From an uncultured Spirochaeta sp. (lineage in GTDB: Bacteria; Spirochaetota; Spirochaetia; DSM-27196; Alkalispirochaetaceae): a DNA stretch of 44,644 nt. The stretch is taken from positions 1 through 44,644 of the forward strand of contig CAJWEZ010000036.1 of the NCBI GenBank assembly GCA_913030605.1. Direction: 5' to 3'. Below, one piece after another: positions 38,604 through 44,644 of the stretch. The notes under the pieces are model-generated. The model worked only from the letters and a program-made list of their open reading frames with translations. It searched no databases and was not told the DNA's origin. Position 1 is the stretch's first letter. Every line of letters begins with the position of its first letter. The translations under genes were made by a program, and so were the position numbers.

Positions 38604-39722
38604 CTACCGCACCGACGTATGGCCACCGGGAACGCCGTTCGGTGACAGCACCACCTGCCACAGCTGGTTCTTTCGCGCGCGGAAACTCGCGGCGGACGAG
38701 AGCAGGTAGAACCGCCACATCCGATGAAAGCGCTCGCCATAGGTGTCGGCGAGGTCGGGCCACGCCGACTCGACGTTGCGGTACCACTGCATGAGGGTGG
38801 TGTCGTAGTGGGGGCCGAAGTTGTGCCAGTCCTCCATAACGAACAGTTCCTCCGACGCCGCGGCGATCTGCCGCACCGATGGGAGCATGCCGTTCGGAAA
38901 GATGTAGCGATGCATCCACGGGTCGGTTCCCCGGACCGAGCGGTTTCCGCCGATCGTGTGCAGGAGAAACAGTCCATCCCCGGGCAGCACGCGTCGCACT
39001 ACCTCCATGAACGTCCGGTAGTTGCGATAGCCGACGTGCTCGAACATGCCGATGGAAAAAACCCGGTCGAAGCGCTCCGACAGGTCGCGGTAGTCCTGCA
39101 GCCGGATCTCCACCGGAAGATCCCGACACAGCTCCCGCGCGTACTCCGCCTGCAGCTGCGACACGGTGACGCCGACGACCTCGCACCCGTAGCGCTCCGC
39201 CATGAACTGCGCGGCGCCACCCCAGCCGCAGCCGATATCCAGGACGCGCATGCCCGGCTCCAGCCCCAGCTTCCGCGCTACCAGGTCGAGCTTGGCCTCC
39301 TGGGCCGCGTCCAGCGTGTCGGCCTCTTTCCAGTAGCCGCAGCTGTAGGTCAGCCGGTGATCCAGCATGCGCCGATAGAGATCGTTGCCGATGTCGTAGT
39401 GTTCCCTGCCGACGATCCACGCCCGGGACCGACTCTGCAGGTTGAAGAGTATCGCGCCGATGAGGTCCAGCGCCAGGACTCGCGCAACAACCGCACGGTC
39501 CAGGCCGGCGGTGAACAGTCTCGTCACCAGCTCATCGATCCGTTCGCAGTCCCACCATCCGTCCATGTACGATTCGCCGAGGCCCAGGGAACCCTCGTGC
39601 AGTACGCGGCGGTAGAATCGTTCGTCGTGTACCCGGACGTCCCAGGGACGGTCACCGTTGATCTGGACGTCGGTTCCCGCCAGAAGGGATTCCACCTTCC
39701 GTCTGAATCGGGTTGCGCCCAT
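38604..39722 (-). CDS. cfa: Cyclopropane-fatty-acyl-phospholipid synthase
   Basis: A 372-residue enzyme that transfers a methylene group from SAM to double bonds of membrane phospholipid acyl chains. The N-terminal segment includes RFYRRVLHEGSLGLGESYMD and GWWDCERIDELVTRL, typical of E. coli Cfa. AWIVGREHYDIGNDLYRRML and LTYSCGYWKEADTLDAAQEA precede the SAM site VLDIGCGWGGAAQFMAERYG. MFEHVGYRNYRTFM is also characteristic. The start MGATRF has GGGAGGTG upstream; an earlier in-frame Met is rejected. The gene is single and probably serves stress or stationary-phase membrane adaptation. Confidence 0.95.
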   Translation of the reverse strand: MGATRFRRKVESLLAGTDVQINGDRPWDVRVHDERFYRRVLHEGSLGLGESYMDGWWDCERIDELVTRLFTAGLDRAVVARVLALDLIGAILFNLQSRSRAWIVGREHYDIGNDLYRRMLDHRLTYSCGYWKEADTLDAAQEAKLDLVARKLGLEPGMRVLDIGCGWGGAAQFMAERYGCEVVGVTVSQLQAEYARELCRDLPVEIRLQDYRDLSERFDRVFSIGMFEHVGYRNYRTFMEVVRRVLPGDGLFLLHTIGGNRSVRGTDPWMHRYIFPNGMLPSVRQIAAASEELFVMEDWHNFGPHYDTTLMQWYRNVESAWPDLADTYGERFHRMWRFYLLSSAASFRARKNQLWQVVLSPNGVPGGHTSVR

Positions 39723-39843
39723 AGTTACACCTCCCGCTACCAGCTTACCAGCCGTCGGAACCCGCGGCAAGCGGGCCGGGGCAGGTCGTGGGGTGGGTTG
39801 TGGCGCGGGTTCTATCGCGGGCCGATAGAGACATGATTGCCCT

Positions 39844-39873
39844 CTGACGATCGGTGGCGGTCGGTCGTATACT
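39844..39873 (+). promoter_or_regulatory. Promoter of the OsmC gene
   Basis: CTGACG (39844-39849), 18 nt and TATACT (39868-39873), ending 7 nt before the ATG. There is no Shine-Dalgarno, so a leaderless transcript is predicted. Confidence 0.5.
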
Positions 39874-39880
39874 CAACCCC

Positions 39881-40315
39881 ATGGAACAACAGTACACCTA
39901 CACAGCCGATATCTCGTGGAGCGATGGTAAGACCGGTTCCGCAGCCGCCGACGGTCTCCCCGATGTGGTCGTCTCAACACCGCCGGAGTTCGGGGGACCG
40001 TCCGGAAAGTGGTCACCCGAACACCTCCTCGTGGCCAGCCTCGGGAGCTGCATCATGACCACGTTTCTGGCGATCGCCGAAGCGTCGAAGTTCGCGTTTT
40101 CCCACTACCGTAGCCACGTCGAGGGAACGATCGAACGGTGGGACACGGGATACGAGTTCACCCGCATCACCGTTTCGGTGGATCTGGGCGTGGCCGATGA
40201 GCGTGCCGCGACCAGGGGCGAGCGGCTTCTCCACAAGGCGGAACAGAACTGCTTCATTTCCAACTCCCTGAAGGCCAGTGTTGAACTGGTGCCTCAGGTT
40301 CAGGTGGTTTCGTAG
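39881..40315 (+). CDS. OsmC family peroxiredoxin-like protein
   Basis: A 144-residue OsmC/Ohr-fold protein. The two conserved Cys are present: SLGSCIMTTFLAIAE (peroxidatic region, about residue 58) and EQNCFISNSL (about 122). The Glu of the active-site helix (SPEHLLVASLGSC) is also there. Such proteins reduce organic or fatty-acid hydroperoxides in the cytoplasm using lipoyl or other thiols. The GxGGxxP region of many OsmC proteins is replaced by PPEFGGPSGKWSPEH, as in the YhfA-like subgroup. The ATG at 39881 is preferred over an upstream in-frame ATG that lies in the promoter. Confidence 0.9.
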   Translation: MEQQYTYTADISWSDGKTGSAAADGLPDVVVSTPPEFGGPSGKWSPEHLLVASLGSCIMTTFLAIAEASKFAFSHYRSHVEGTIERWDTGYEFTRITVSVDLGVADERAATRGERLLHKAEQNCFISNSLKASVELVPQVQVVS

Positions 40316-40337
40316 CGCCCCCGGCGCAGCCGTCGCC

Positions 40338-41912
40338 TCAAAACCTCACACCGACACCGAGCGTCGTGTTCCAGGTAATGCCGGTTTCCGGGATTCCCTC
40401 GACCGACGCGCCGGTCGGTTCGAACTCGCCGGTCGCAGCATTGAGCAGGTACAGCTCGCGGCCGTTCGCCGGCGTGGCAATATCAACGTTGCGGGCGATC
40501 TGGAACGATGCCCGAAGCACCAGACGGTCCCAGATCGTGCGCACCCGCACCCCGGCGGAGAGCGTCATGTACTGCTGGTTGATCCACTCCGGGTCCGCGG
40601 AGAACGCCGCATCGACGACCGACCCCTCCGCGGCGGTGCCGGCCCCGTATCGCAGGAAGTACCACTGGTAGCGATATCCCAGGGCGCCAAACGGCGCCAG
40701 GTCCAGTCTGCCACCGGCGAACGGTCGTTGGATCAGGCGCCACCCCACGCTGACGTCGCCCCCCACGGCCGCCTCCGCCTCCGGAACGTACGAGTCGGGG
40801 TTGGACAGCACGCTACTGCCATCCAGCGTGTCGTAGGTTGCCGACGGCTCCGGCGCACCGAGAAACTGCGCCGAGAGCTGCAGTCCCGACAGCAGGTCGA
40901 CGTCTGCCCACACACTCACGCCCGGGCGCGGGGAACCCTCGCGGCCGATATCGTTTACCCAGTAGAGGAGTGATACGCCCAGCGCCACGCGCTGCTCCCC
41001 CGGAGTCCGGGGCGTCGTCGGCGACGTTTCGGTGGCAGACTCCGGTTCCGACCGACGCTTGCCGTTTGTCGGCTCCGGTACCTCTTCGTCGTCCCGGGTC
41101 GGCTGCTTTCCGGCGGCGGCGACCTTTGTGTCGGAGGACGGTGCCTCCTGAACCGCCGGACTCGGCGCGACCGGAGCCGGCGCTGCCATCGTGAACGATA
41201 CCGCCGATGTGCCTCCCTCGGTGACCGTGACCGCCTCGTCCAGCAGCGTCTCGCCGGCGCGGTCCCCGTTGTCGGCGAGGATTGTAACCCGCCGTGATCC
41301 AACGAGGACGTTTCCGACGGCGGTTACGTTGTGGCCCACGTTCTGATTATCGATGTGGACGGTGTAGCTGCCGCCGGGCCATCCGTCACGCTGTATCCGG
41401 ATCGAACCGAAGGCGATGCGCTGCCCGGAGAACGCTGTCAGGAAGCGTTGGGCGAGTTCGTCGGCGACGTTGAATGTGTCGAAGAGCGAGTCGGCGGTAC
41501 TTCGTTCGGTCACGGTGACGCGGTCCTGACCGCGGTCCCACACCGCGGCGCTGATATCGATGCCGGTGCCGGCGGTGACCACGTCGCCAAAGACGATGTA
41601 GTCCATCGTCTGGCGGTCGGCAAACCGACGGAGGGCCGCCGGGTTCCCGGCGATCACGTCGCCGGGTATCGCCTCCGGCGGCAGTTCCCGGACCTCGAAA
41701 TCACCGAGCAGACGCAGCGTGAGACTGATCGTCTGGGCAACGTTGGTCCCGATCGGATCCAGCGTCGGATCGCCCGTCTCGTTCGCCGCCGGAACCACCA
41801 GGACCCACGGCGCGGGCGCAGCCTCCTGCGCCAGCCCGCGGTGTACCGGCCACGTCAGGATCACGCACACCATGATGACTGCCACCGTCCCGAAGCGAAT
41901 ACTCGATGTCAT
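40338..41912 (-). CDS. Two-part exported protein, probable outer-membrane beta-barrel with periplasmic N-terminal domain
   Basis: A 524-residue secreted protein of unknown function. The signal peptide (FGTVAVIMVCVILTWPVHRG, cleavage near GLAQ) leads to a domain at about residues 30-165 of the lipoprotein-assembly/CsgG-like flavour (VLVVPAANETGDP, then MDYIVFGDVVTAGTG). A PEGA-like beta segment follows (SYTVHIDNQNVGHNV). A Pro/Glu/Thr-rich linker (about 240-300) separates these from a C-terminal ~210-residue region of alternating strands ending GVGVRF, with the terminal Phe typical of outer-membrane barrels. ATG 41912, after GGGGGTGGT, is preferred over the GTG two codons upstream. It is divergent from the LacI gene. 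Confidence 0.7.
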   Translation of the reverse strand: MTSSIRFGTVAVIMVCVILTWPVHRGLAQEAAPAPWVLVVPAANETGDPTLDPIGTNVAQTISLTLRLLGDFEVRELPPEAIPGDVIAGNPAALRRFADRQTMDYIVFGDVVTAGTGIDISAAVWDRGQDRVTVTERSTADSLFDTFNVADELAQRFLTAFSGQRIAFGSIRIQRDGWPGGSYTVHIDNQNVGHNVTAVGNVLVGSRRVTILADNGDRAGETLLDEAVTVTEGGTSAVSFTMAAPAPVAPSPAVQEAPSSDTKVAAAGKQPTRDDEEVPEPTNGKRRSEPESATETSPTTPRTPGEQRVALGVSLLYWVNDIGREGSPRPGVSVWADVDLLSGLQLSAQFLGAPEPSATYDTLDGSSVLSNPDSYVPEAEAAVGGDVSVGWRLIQRPFAGGRLDLAPFGALGYRYQWYFLRYGAGTAAEGSVVDAAFSADPEWINQQYMTLSAGVRVRTIWDRLVLRASFQIARNVDIATPANGRELYLLNAATGEFEPTGASVEGIPETGITWNTTLGVGVRF

Positions 41913-41963
41913 GACCACCCCCGATCAGGCTACACCGGTACGGGGGCGGAGGCAAGGTTTCCG

Positions 41964-41992
41964 TTGACAGCCCACCATACCGATCCTATACT
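41964..41992 (+). promoter_or_regulatory. Consensus sigma-70 promoter of the lacI/sugar-binding operon
   Basis: TTGACA (41964-41969), exactly 17 nt and TATACT (41987-41992). It is one base from consensus overall and the best promoter in the window. It confirms that the housekeeping sigma factor here recognises the standard hexamers. Confidence 0.75.
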
Positions 41993-41999
41993 ACCGTCA

Positions 42000-42026
42000 T
42001 CGAAACGTTTCGACTAAGCGTTTCGA
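42000..42026. promoter_or_regulatory. LacI-family operator, full site plus partial repeat
   Basis: TCGAAACGTTTCGA (42000-42013) is a perfect 14-bp palindrome with the central CG typical of LacI-family operators. A partial copy, AAGCGTTTCG (42016-42025), follows. It starts 8 nt after the -10, over the transcription start, so autorepression by the LacI protein is expected. Confidence 0.7.
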
Positions 42027-42050
42027 TAACCCGTTCACGAAAGGTGGAGG

Positions 42051-43070
42051 ATGGCAACGATCAAGGACGTGGCGCGCCGCGCCGGTGTGACGATCAGTAC
42101 CGTTTCGTACGCGATCAACGGTACCCGCCCGGTCTCGGAGAAGACCCGTGCCGTCATCTTTCAGGCCATGGACGACCTCGGATACCGCCCCCATGCGATG
42201 GCCCGCGCGCTCGCCAGCAAACGAACGAGGATACTCGCGCTGCTGTTCTCCCCTCTGGAGCGCGGGCTGGGTCTGACGGAGCTCGAGTTCGTCACCTGCG
42301 CCGCCGACGCCGCCAAGGAACGGGGATACCACCTGGTGCTCTGGTCGACGGAGATTCACGACGAGGAGGACATCAGGCACCTGTCCTCGCAGGGCCTTGT
42401 GGACGGCGCGGTGCTCATGGAGGTCCAGGAGGACGATCCCAGAATCGGGTTTCTCCAGGATCTCAAACTCCCCTTTGCAATGATCGGGCGCACCGCGGCG
42501 GGCGAGGGGTTGCTCTCGGTGGACATCGATTTCGGTCGCACTCTCTCCGACGCGGTGGATCATCTCGTCGGTCTCGGGCATCAGCGGATCGCGTTTCTCA
42601 ACCAGTCCCGCGAGGTGTACGACTCCGGATACGGGCCGGCGGTGCGCGGTCTGGCGGGGTTCGAAGCTGCGATTCAACGGGCCGGTGCAACCGGGTATCG
42701 GGTGTTCGCCCACGCCAACCCCGCCGGTGGCGCAGACGCCATCGGAGAGCTCATGAACGACCACCCCGATGTGACGGCGATCGTCATGATGAACGACCGG
42801 GCGATTCCCGGGGTGATTCAGGCCCTGTCGGAGCGTTCGCTGACCGTTCCGGAGGATGTGTCGCTCCTGTCGGTCGCCAGTTCGCCGCGGGTCGCGGAGA
42901 TGTTCGTACCTGCCCTCACGTCGATGGACGTACCCAGCGAAGAACTCGGGCGGCTCTCGGTGGAGTATCTGGTGTCGACGCTGGAGGATCGCCCGGCCGA
43001 GGGCGGCGATCTGGTGCCGTGCACGCTTGTGGTTCGCGGCAGCACGGGGTCGGCGCCGCAATCATTGTAG
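42051..43070 (+). CDS. LacI family transcriptional regulator
   Basis: A 339-residue intact LacI regulator. The HTH (MATIKDVARRAGVTISTVSY, AINGTRPVSEKTRAVIFQAM) and hinge helix (AMARALASKRTRILALLFS) are followed by the two-lobed sugar-binding domain, ending with the dimer region PSEELGRLSVEYLVSTLEDR. It has GGTGGAGG before the ATG. The operator upstream and the sugar-binding protein gene 53 nt downstream show that it controls a carbohydrate ABC importer and itself. The inducer is not predictable. Confidence 0.93.
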   Translation: MATIKDVARRAGVTISTVSYAINGTRPVSEKTRAVIFQAMDDLGYRPHAMARALASKRTRILALLFSPLERGLGLTELEFVTCAADAAKERGYHLVLWSTEIHDEEDIRHLSSQGLVDGAVLMEVQEDDPRIGFLQDLKLPFAMIGRTAAGEGLLSVDIDFGRTLSDAVDHLVGLGHQRIAFLNQSREVYDSGYGPAVRGLAGFEAAIQRAGATGYRVFAHANPAGGADAIGELMNDHPDVTAIVMMNDRAIPGVIQALSERSLTVPEDVSLLSVASSPRVAEMFVPALTSMDVPSEELGRLSVEYLVSTLEDRPAEGGDLVPCTLVVRGSTGSAPQSL

Positions 43071-43078
43071 GAATCCAA

Positions 43079-43097
43079 CCGGGGAACGGTTCTCCGG
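43079..43097 (+). promoter_or_regulatory. Intergenic hairpin between lacI and the sugar-binding protein gene
   Basis: CCGGGGA (43079-43085), loop ACGGT, TCTCCGG (43091-43097), with one G-T pair. It probably acts as a processing or partial attenuation signal, raising binding-protein mRNA relative to the regulator. There is no T-run. Confidence 0.35.
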
Positions 43098-43123
43098 AAA
43101 AGCAGATTCAAAAGGAGGAAGGA

Positions 43124-44392
43124 ATGTATATCAACGGACAACGAGGGTTCGTTCGACGAATCGGGCGGGTATCGATCGCGCTCGTGCTGCTGGTGGCGAC
43201 CGGAGCGGGTGCCGTGTTTGCCGCCGGGCAGCCGGAGGCCGAAAACACCGCGCTCAGCGTCTGGCACTACGAGGCGGAGAACAGTGCCATGGGAACCGCA
43301 TGGGCCGAGGCGATGCGTCAGTTCCAGGAACAGCACCCCGACGCCGCACTGACCTTCGAACAGAAGGGATTCGAGCAGATTCGGCAGACGGCGAGCATGG
43401 TGCTCAACTCCGCCGAGGCGCCGGACGTCATGGAGTACAACAAGGGCAATGCAACCGCGGGTCTGCTGTCGAGCCAGGGGCTCCTCACCGACCTGACATC
43501 GGTGGCCCAGGAGCGCGGCTGGGATTCGATTCTCGGAGACAGTCTCGCCGTGACCTCGCGCTACCAGGACGGGTCAATGGGCGCAGGCAACTGGTACGGT
43601 GTGACCAACTACGGTGAGTACGTCATGGTCTACTACAACCAGGACATGTTTGACGAGTACGGACTCCAGGTTCCGGAAACGCTGGCGGAGTTCGAGTCGG
43701 TCATGGAGGCGTTTGTTGCCGAGGGAGTCACCCCGATCGCCTTTAGCGGTGCCGAGTACCCCGCCCAGCACCTGTTCTACGAACTCGTCCTCAGCCAGGC
43801 CGACCAGAGTTTCATCGATGCCTACCAGCTCGGACAGGGCGAGGTCGACTTTCACGGCAATGAGTTCACCTTTGCCGCCAACACGATGGTCGACTGGGTT
43901 GAGCGGGGATTCATAAGCGAAGATTCCGTGAGCATGAAAGCCGAAGACATGGGCCTCGCGTTCATCGGCGGTCAGAATCCGATCATGGTGTCCGGAAGCT
44001 GGTGGTACGGGCGTCTCATGAACGAGATCGATACGTTTGACTGGGACATCTTTCTCTTCCCGGGAAACCAGTTCCATCCCGGTTCCGGTGGGAACCTCTG
44101 GGTTGTGCCCGCCAACAGCACCAACAAGGAACTGGCGTATGATTTCATAGACATCACGCTGCAGCCCGACGTGCAGACGATCCTGGGCAACGCCGGCGGT
44201 ATCCCGGTAAACGCCAACCTCGACGAGATCGACGATCCGCAGATCCGCTCGCTCATCGCCGGGTTTGACGAGATCGTCCAGTCGAACGGTCTGGCGTTCT
44301 ACCCGGACTGGCCGGTTCCCGGCTACTACGACGTCCTGGTGGCGAACGTGCAGCAGCTGATCGGACGTTCGGCGTCGCCTGATGAGGTGGAC
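43124..44392 (+). CDS. ABC transporter sugar-binding protein (extracellular solute-binding family 1), 3' end replaced
   Basis: About 423 residues of a family-1 solute-binding protein. The signal peptide (VSIALVLLVATGAGAVFAAG) and the QPEA N-terminus of the mature part are typical of spirochaete binding proteins. The body has SVWHYEAENSAMGTAW, APDVMEYNKGNATAGLLSSQ, GVTNYGEYVMVYYNQDMFDE and PIMVSGSWWYGRL, all usual for sugar importers. AAAGGAGGAAGGA lies before the ATG. Native sequence seems to end near ...LIGRSASPDE, only some 10-20 residues short of a normal C-terminus. There the DNA changes composition and continues in frame into an unrelated protein. The permease genes should lie beyond the window. 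Confidence 0.88.
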
Positions 44393-44644
44393 TTTTGTCC
44401 GACTGTGATTTTTCTAATGGATGCTCCAGGGAAAAGACAAGAGCTGCACGATATGGCAATGCGGATTGCTACTGTCGGATATCATGTTCTGTTGCCCAAC
44501 CTGTATTACAGAAAATCAAAAAATTTTCAGATGAATTGGAGCGAAGAAGGAAGAAAAGAAATGTTTGAGATGACAAAACATTTATCAATATCGTTGGTGA
44601 TGAATGACGTCAAAGCTCTCCTATCACACACCGATAACCAGGCA
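44393..44644 (+). CDS. Fragment of a dienelactone hydrolase family protein in foreign-composition DNA
   Basis: The last ~250 bases are AT-rich with A/T-ending codons, unlike everything before. In the same frame as the sugar-binding gene they encode CPTVIFLMDAPGKRQELHDM, then ATVGYHVLLPNLYYRK and SLVMNDVKALLSHTD. This matches the N-terminal part of alpha/beta-fold dienelactone hydrolases (MDAPGxRxELxDMAxRIAxxGYxVLLPNLYYR). Neither the start nor the end of that gene is present, and the catalytic residues further on are missing. It is most likely from a different organism, joined by assembly or read error. Confidence 0.7.

Noticed and set aside
44393..44644. Horizontally acquired dienelactone hydrolase gene
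   Set aside because: No start codon, no ribosome site, an exact in-frame splice into a binding protein, and sequence ending at the contig edge all favour an assembly artefact.
1..44644. tRNA, rRNA, riboswitch or CRISPR features
   Set aside because: No cloverleaf-like segments, T-loop consensus, known aptamer cores or spaced repeats were recognised by eye; a covariance-model scan was not possible.

Overview
This window is a chromosomal segment of a GC-rich bacterium (roughly two thirds G+C by eye). It is most likely a free-living spirochaete (Spirochaetota). Hints are secreted binding proteins with relaxed spirochaete-type signal and lipobox regions (one ends FAAGQPEAE), a six-helix-type chemotaxis receptor, flavinylated reductase lipoproteins, and a NusG-II/Gx-transporter pair. 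This placement is an inference; there is no rRNA or tRNA to settle it. No CRISPR array, tRNA, rRNA or complete insertion sequence was seen.

Layout. 53-3458: a divergent GAPDH-like/LysR pair, then a divergent quinone-reductase/HxlR pair. 3484-9458: a secreted glycosidase-like protein, a 27-residue small ORF, a MocR-type regulator, and a glycyl radical enzyme of an uncharacterised type with its activase. 9491-12527: a GAF/HD-GYP protein, a tandem double-HTH regulator, and a calcium-loop lipoprotein. 12528-16440: an iron-uptake operon, EfeO followed by one polypeptide joining EfeB (DyP peroxidase) to EfeU (FTR1 permease). 16462-23198: two flavoprotein reductase loci, one split and one fused, with two TetR regulators and a NusG-II/Gx membrane pair. 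23199-23916: remains of a broken LacI gene. 24014-31367: a small unknown protein, a chemotaxis receptor, a CrtI-like oxidoreductase, an internally shortened conserved protein, a small membrane protein with a histidine kinase, an aldo/keto reductase, and a DUF6530-like protein. 31535-36842: a signalling operon of response regulator with EAL phosphodiesterase, periplasmic binding protein and histidine kinase. 36917-41912: a methyltransferase, an NmrA-like protein, a cyclopropane fatty acid synthase, an OsmC protein, and a probable outer-membrane protein. 42051-44392: a LacI regulator and a sugar-binding protein.

The most interesting points are: (i) the EfeB-EfeU fusion; (ii) a motif TGCAACAA-N4-CTGTRTA present three times around the lipoprotein gene and ahead of the iron operon; (iii) matching promoter architecture in front of the two flavoprotein loci; (iv) a MocR/glycyl-radical cluster of unknown substrate; (v) at least eight genes, half of them regulators, whose -10 hexamer sits only 6-9 nt before the start codon, suggesting leaderless mRNAs.

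Quality warning: from about 44393 to the end, base composition and codon use change abruptly, and the frame runs from a sugar-binding protein straight into a dienelactone-hydrolase fragment. This looks like a chimeric contig end, and the last ~250 bases should not be attributed to this organism without checking.
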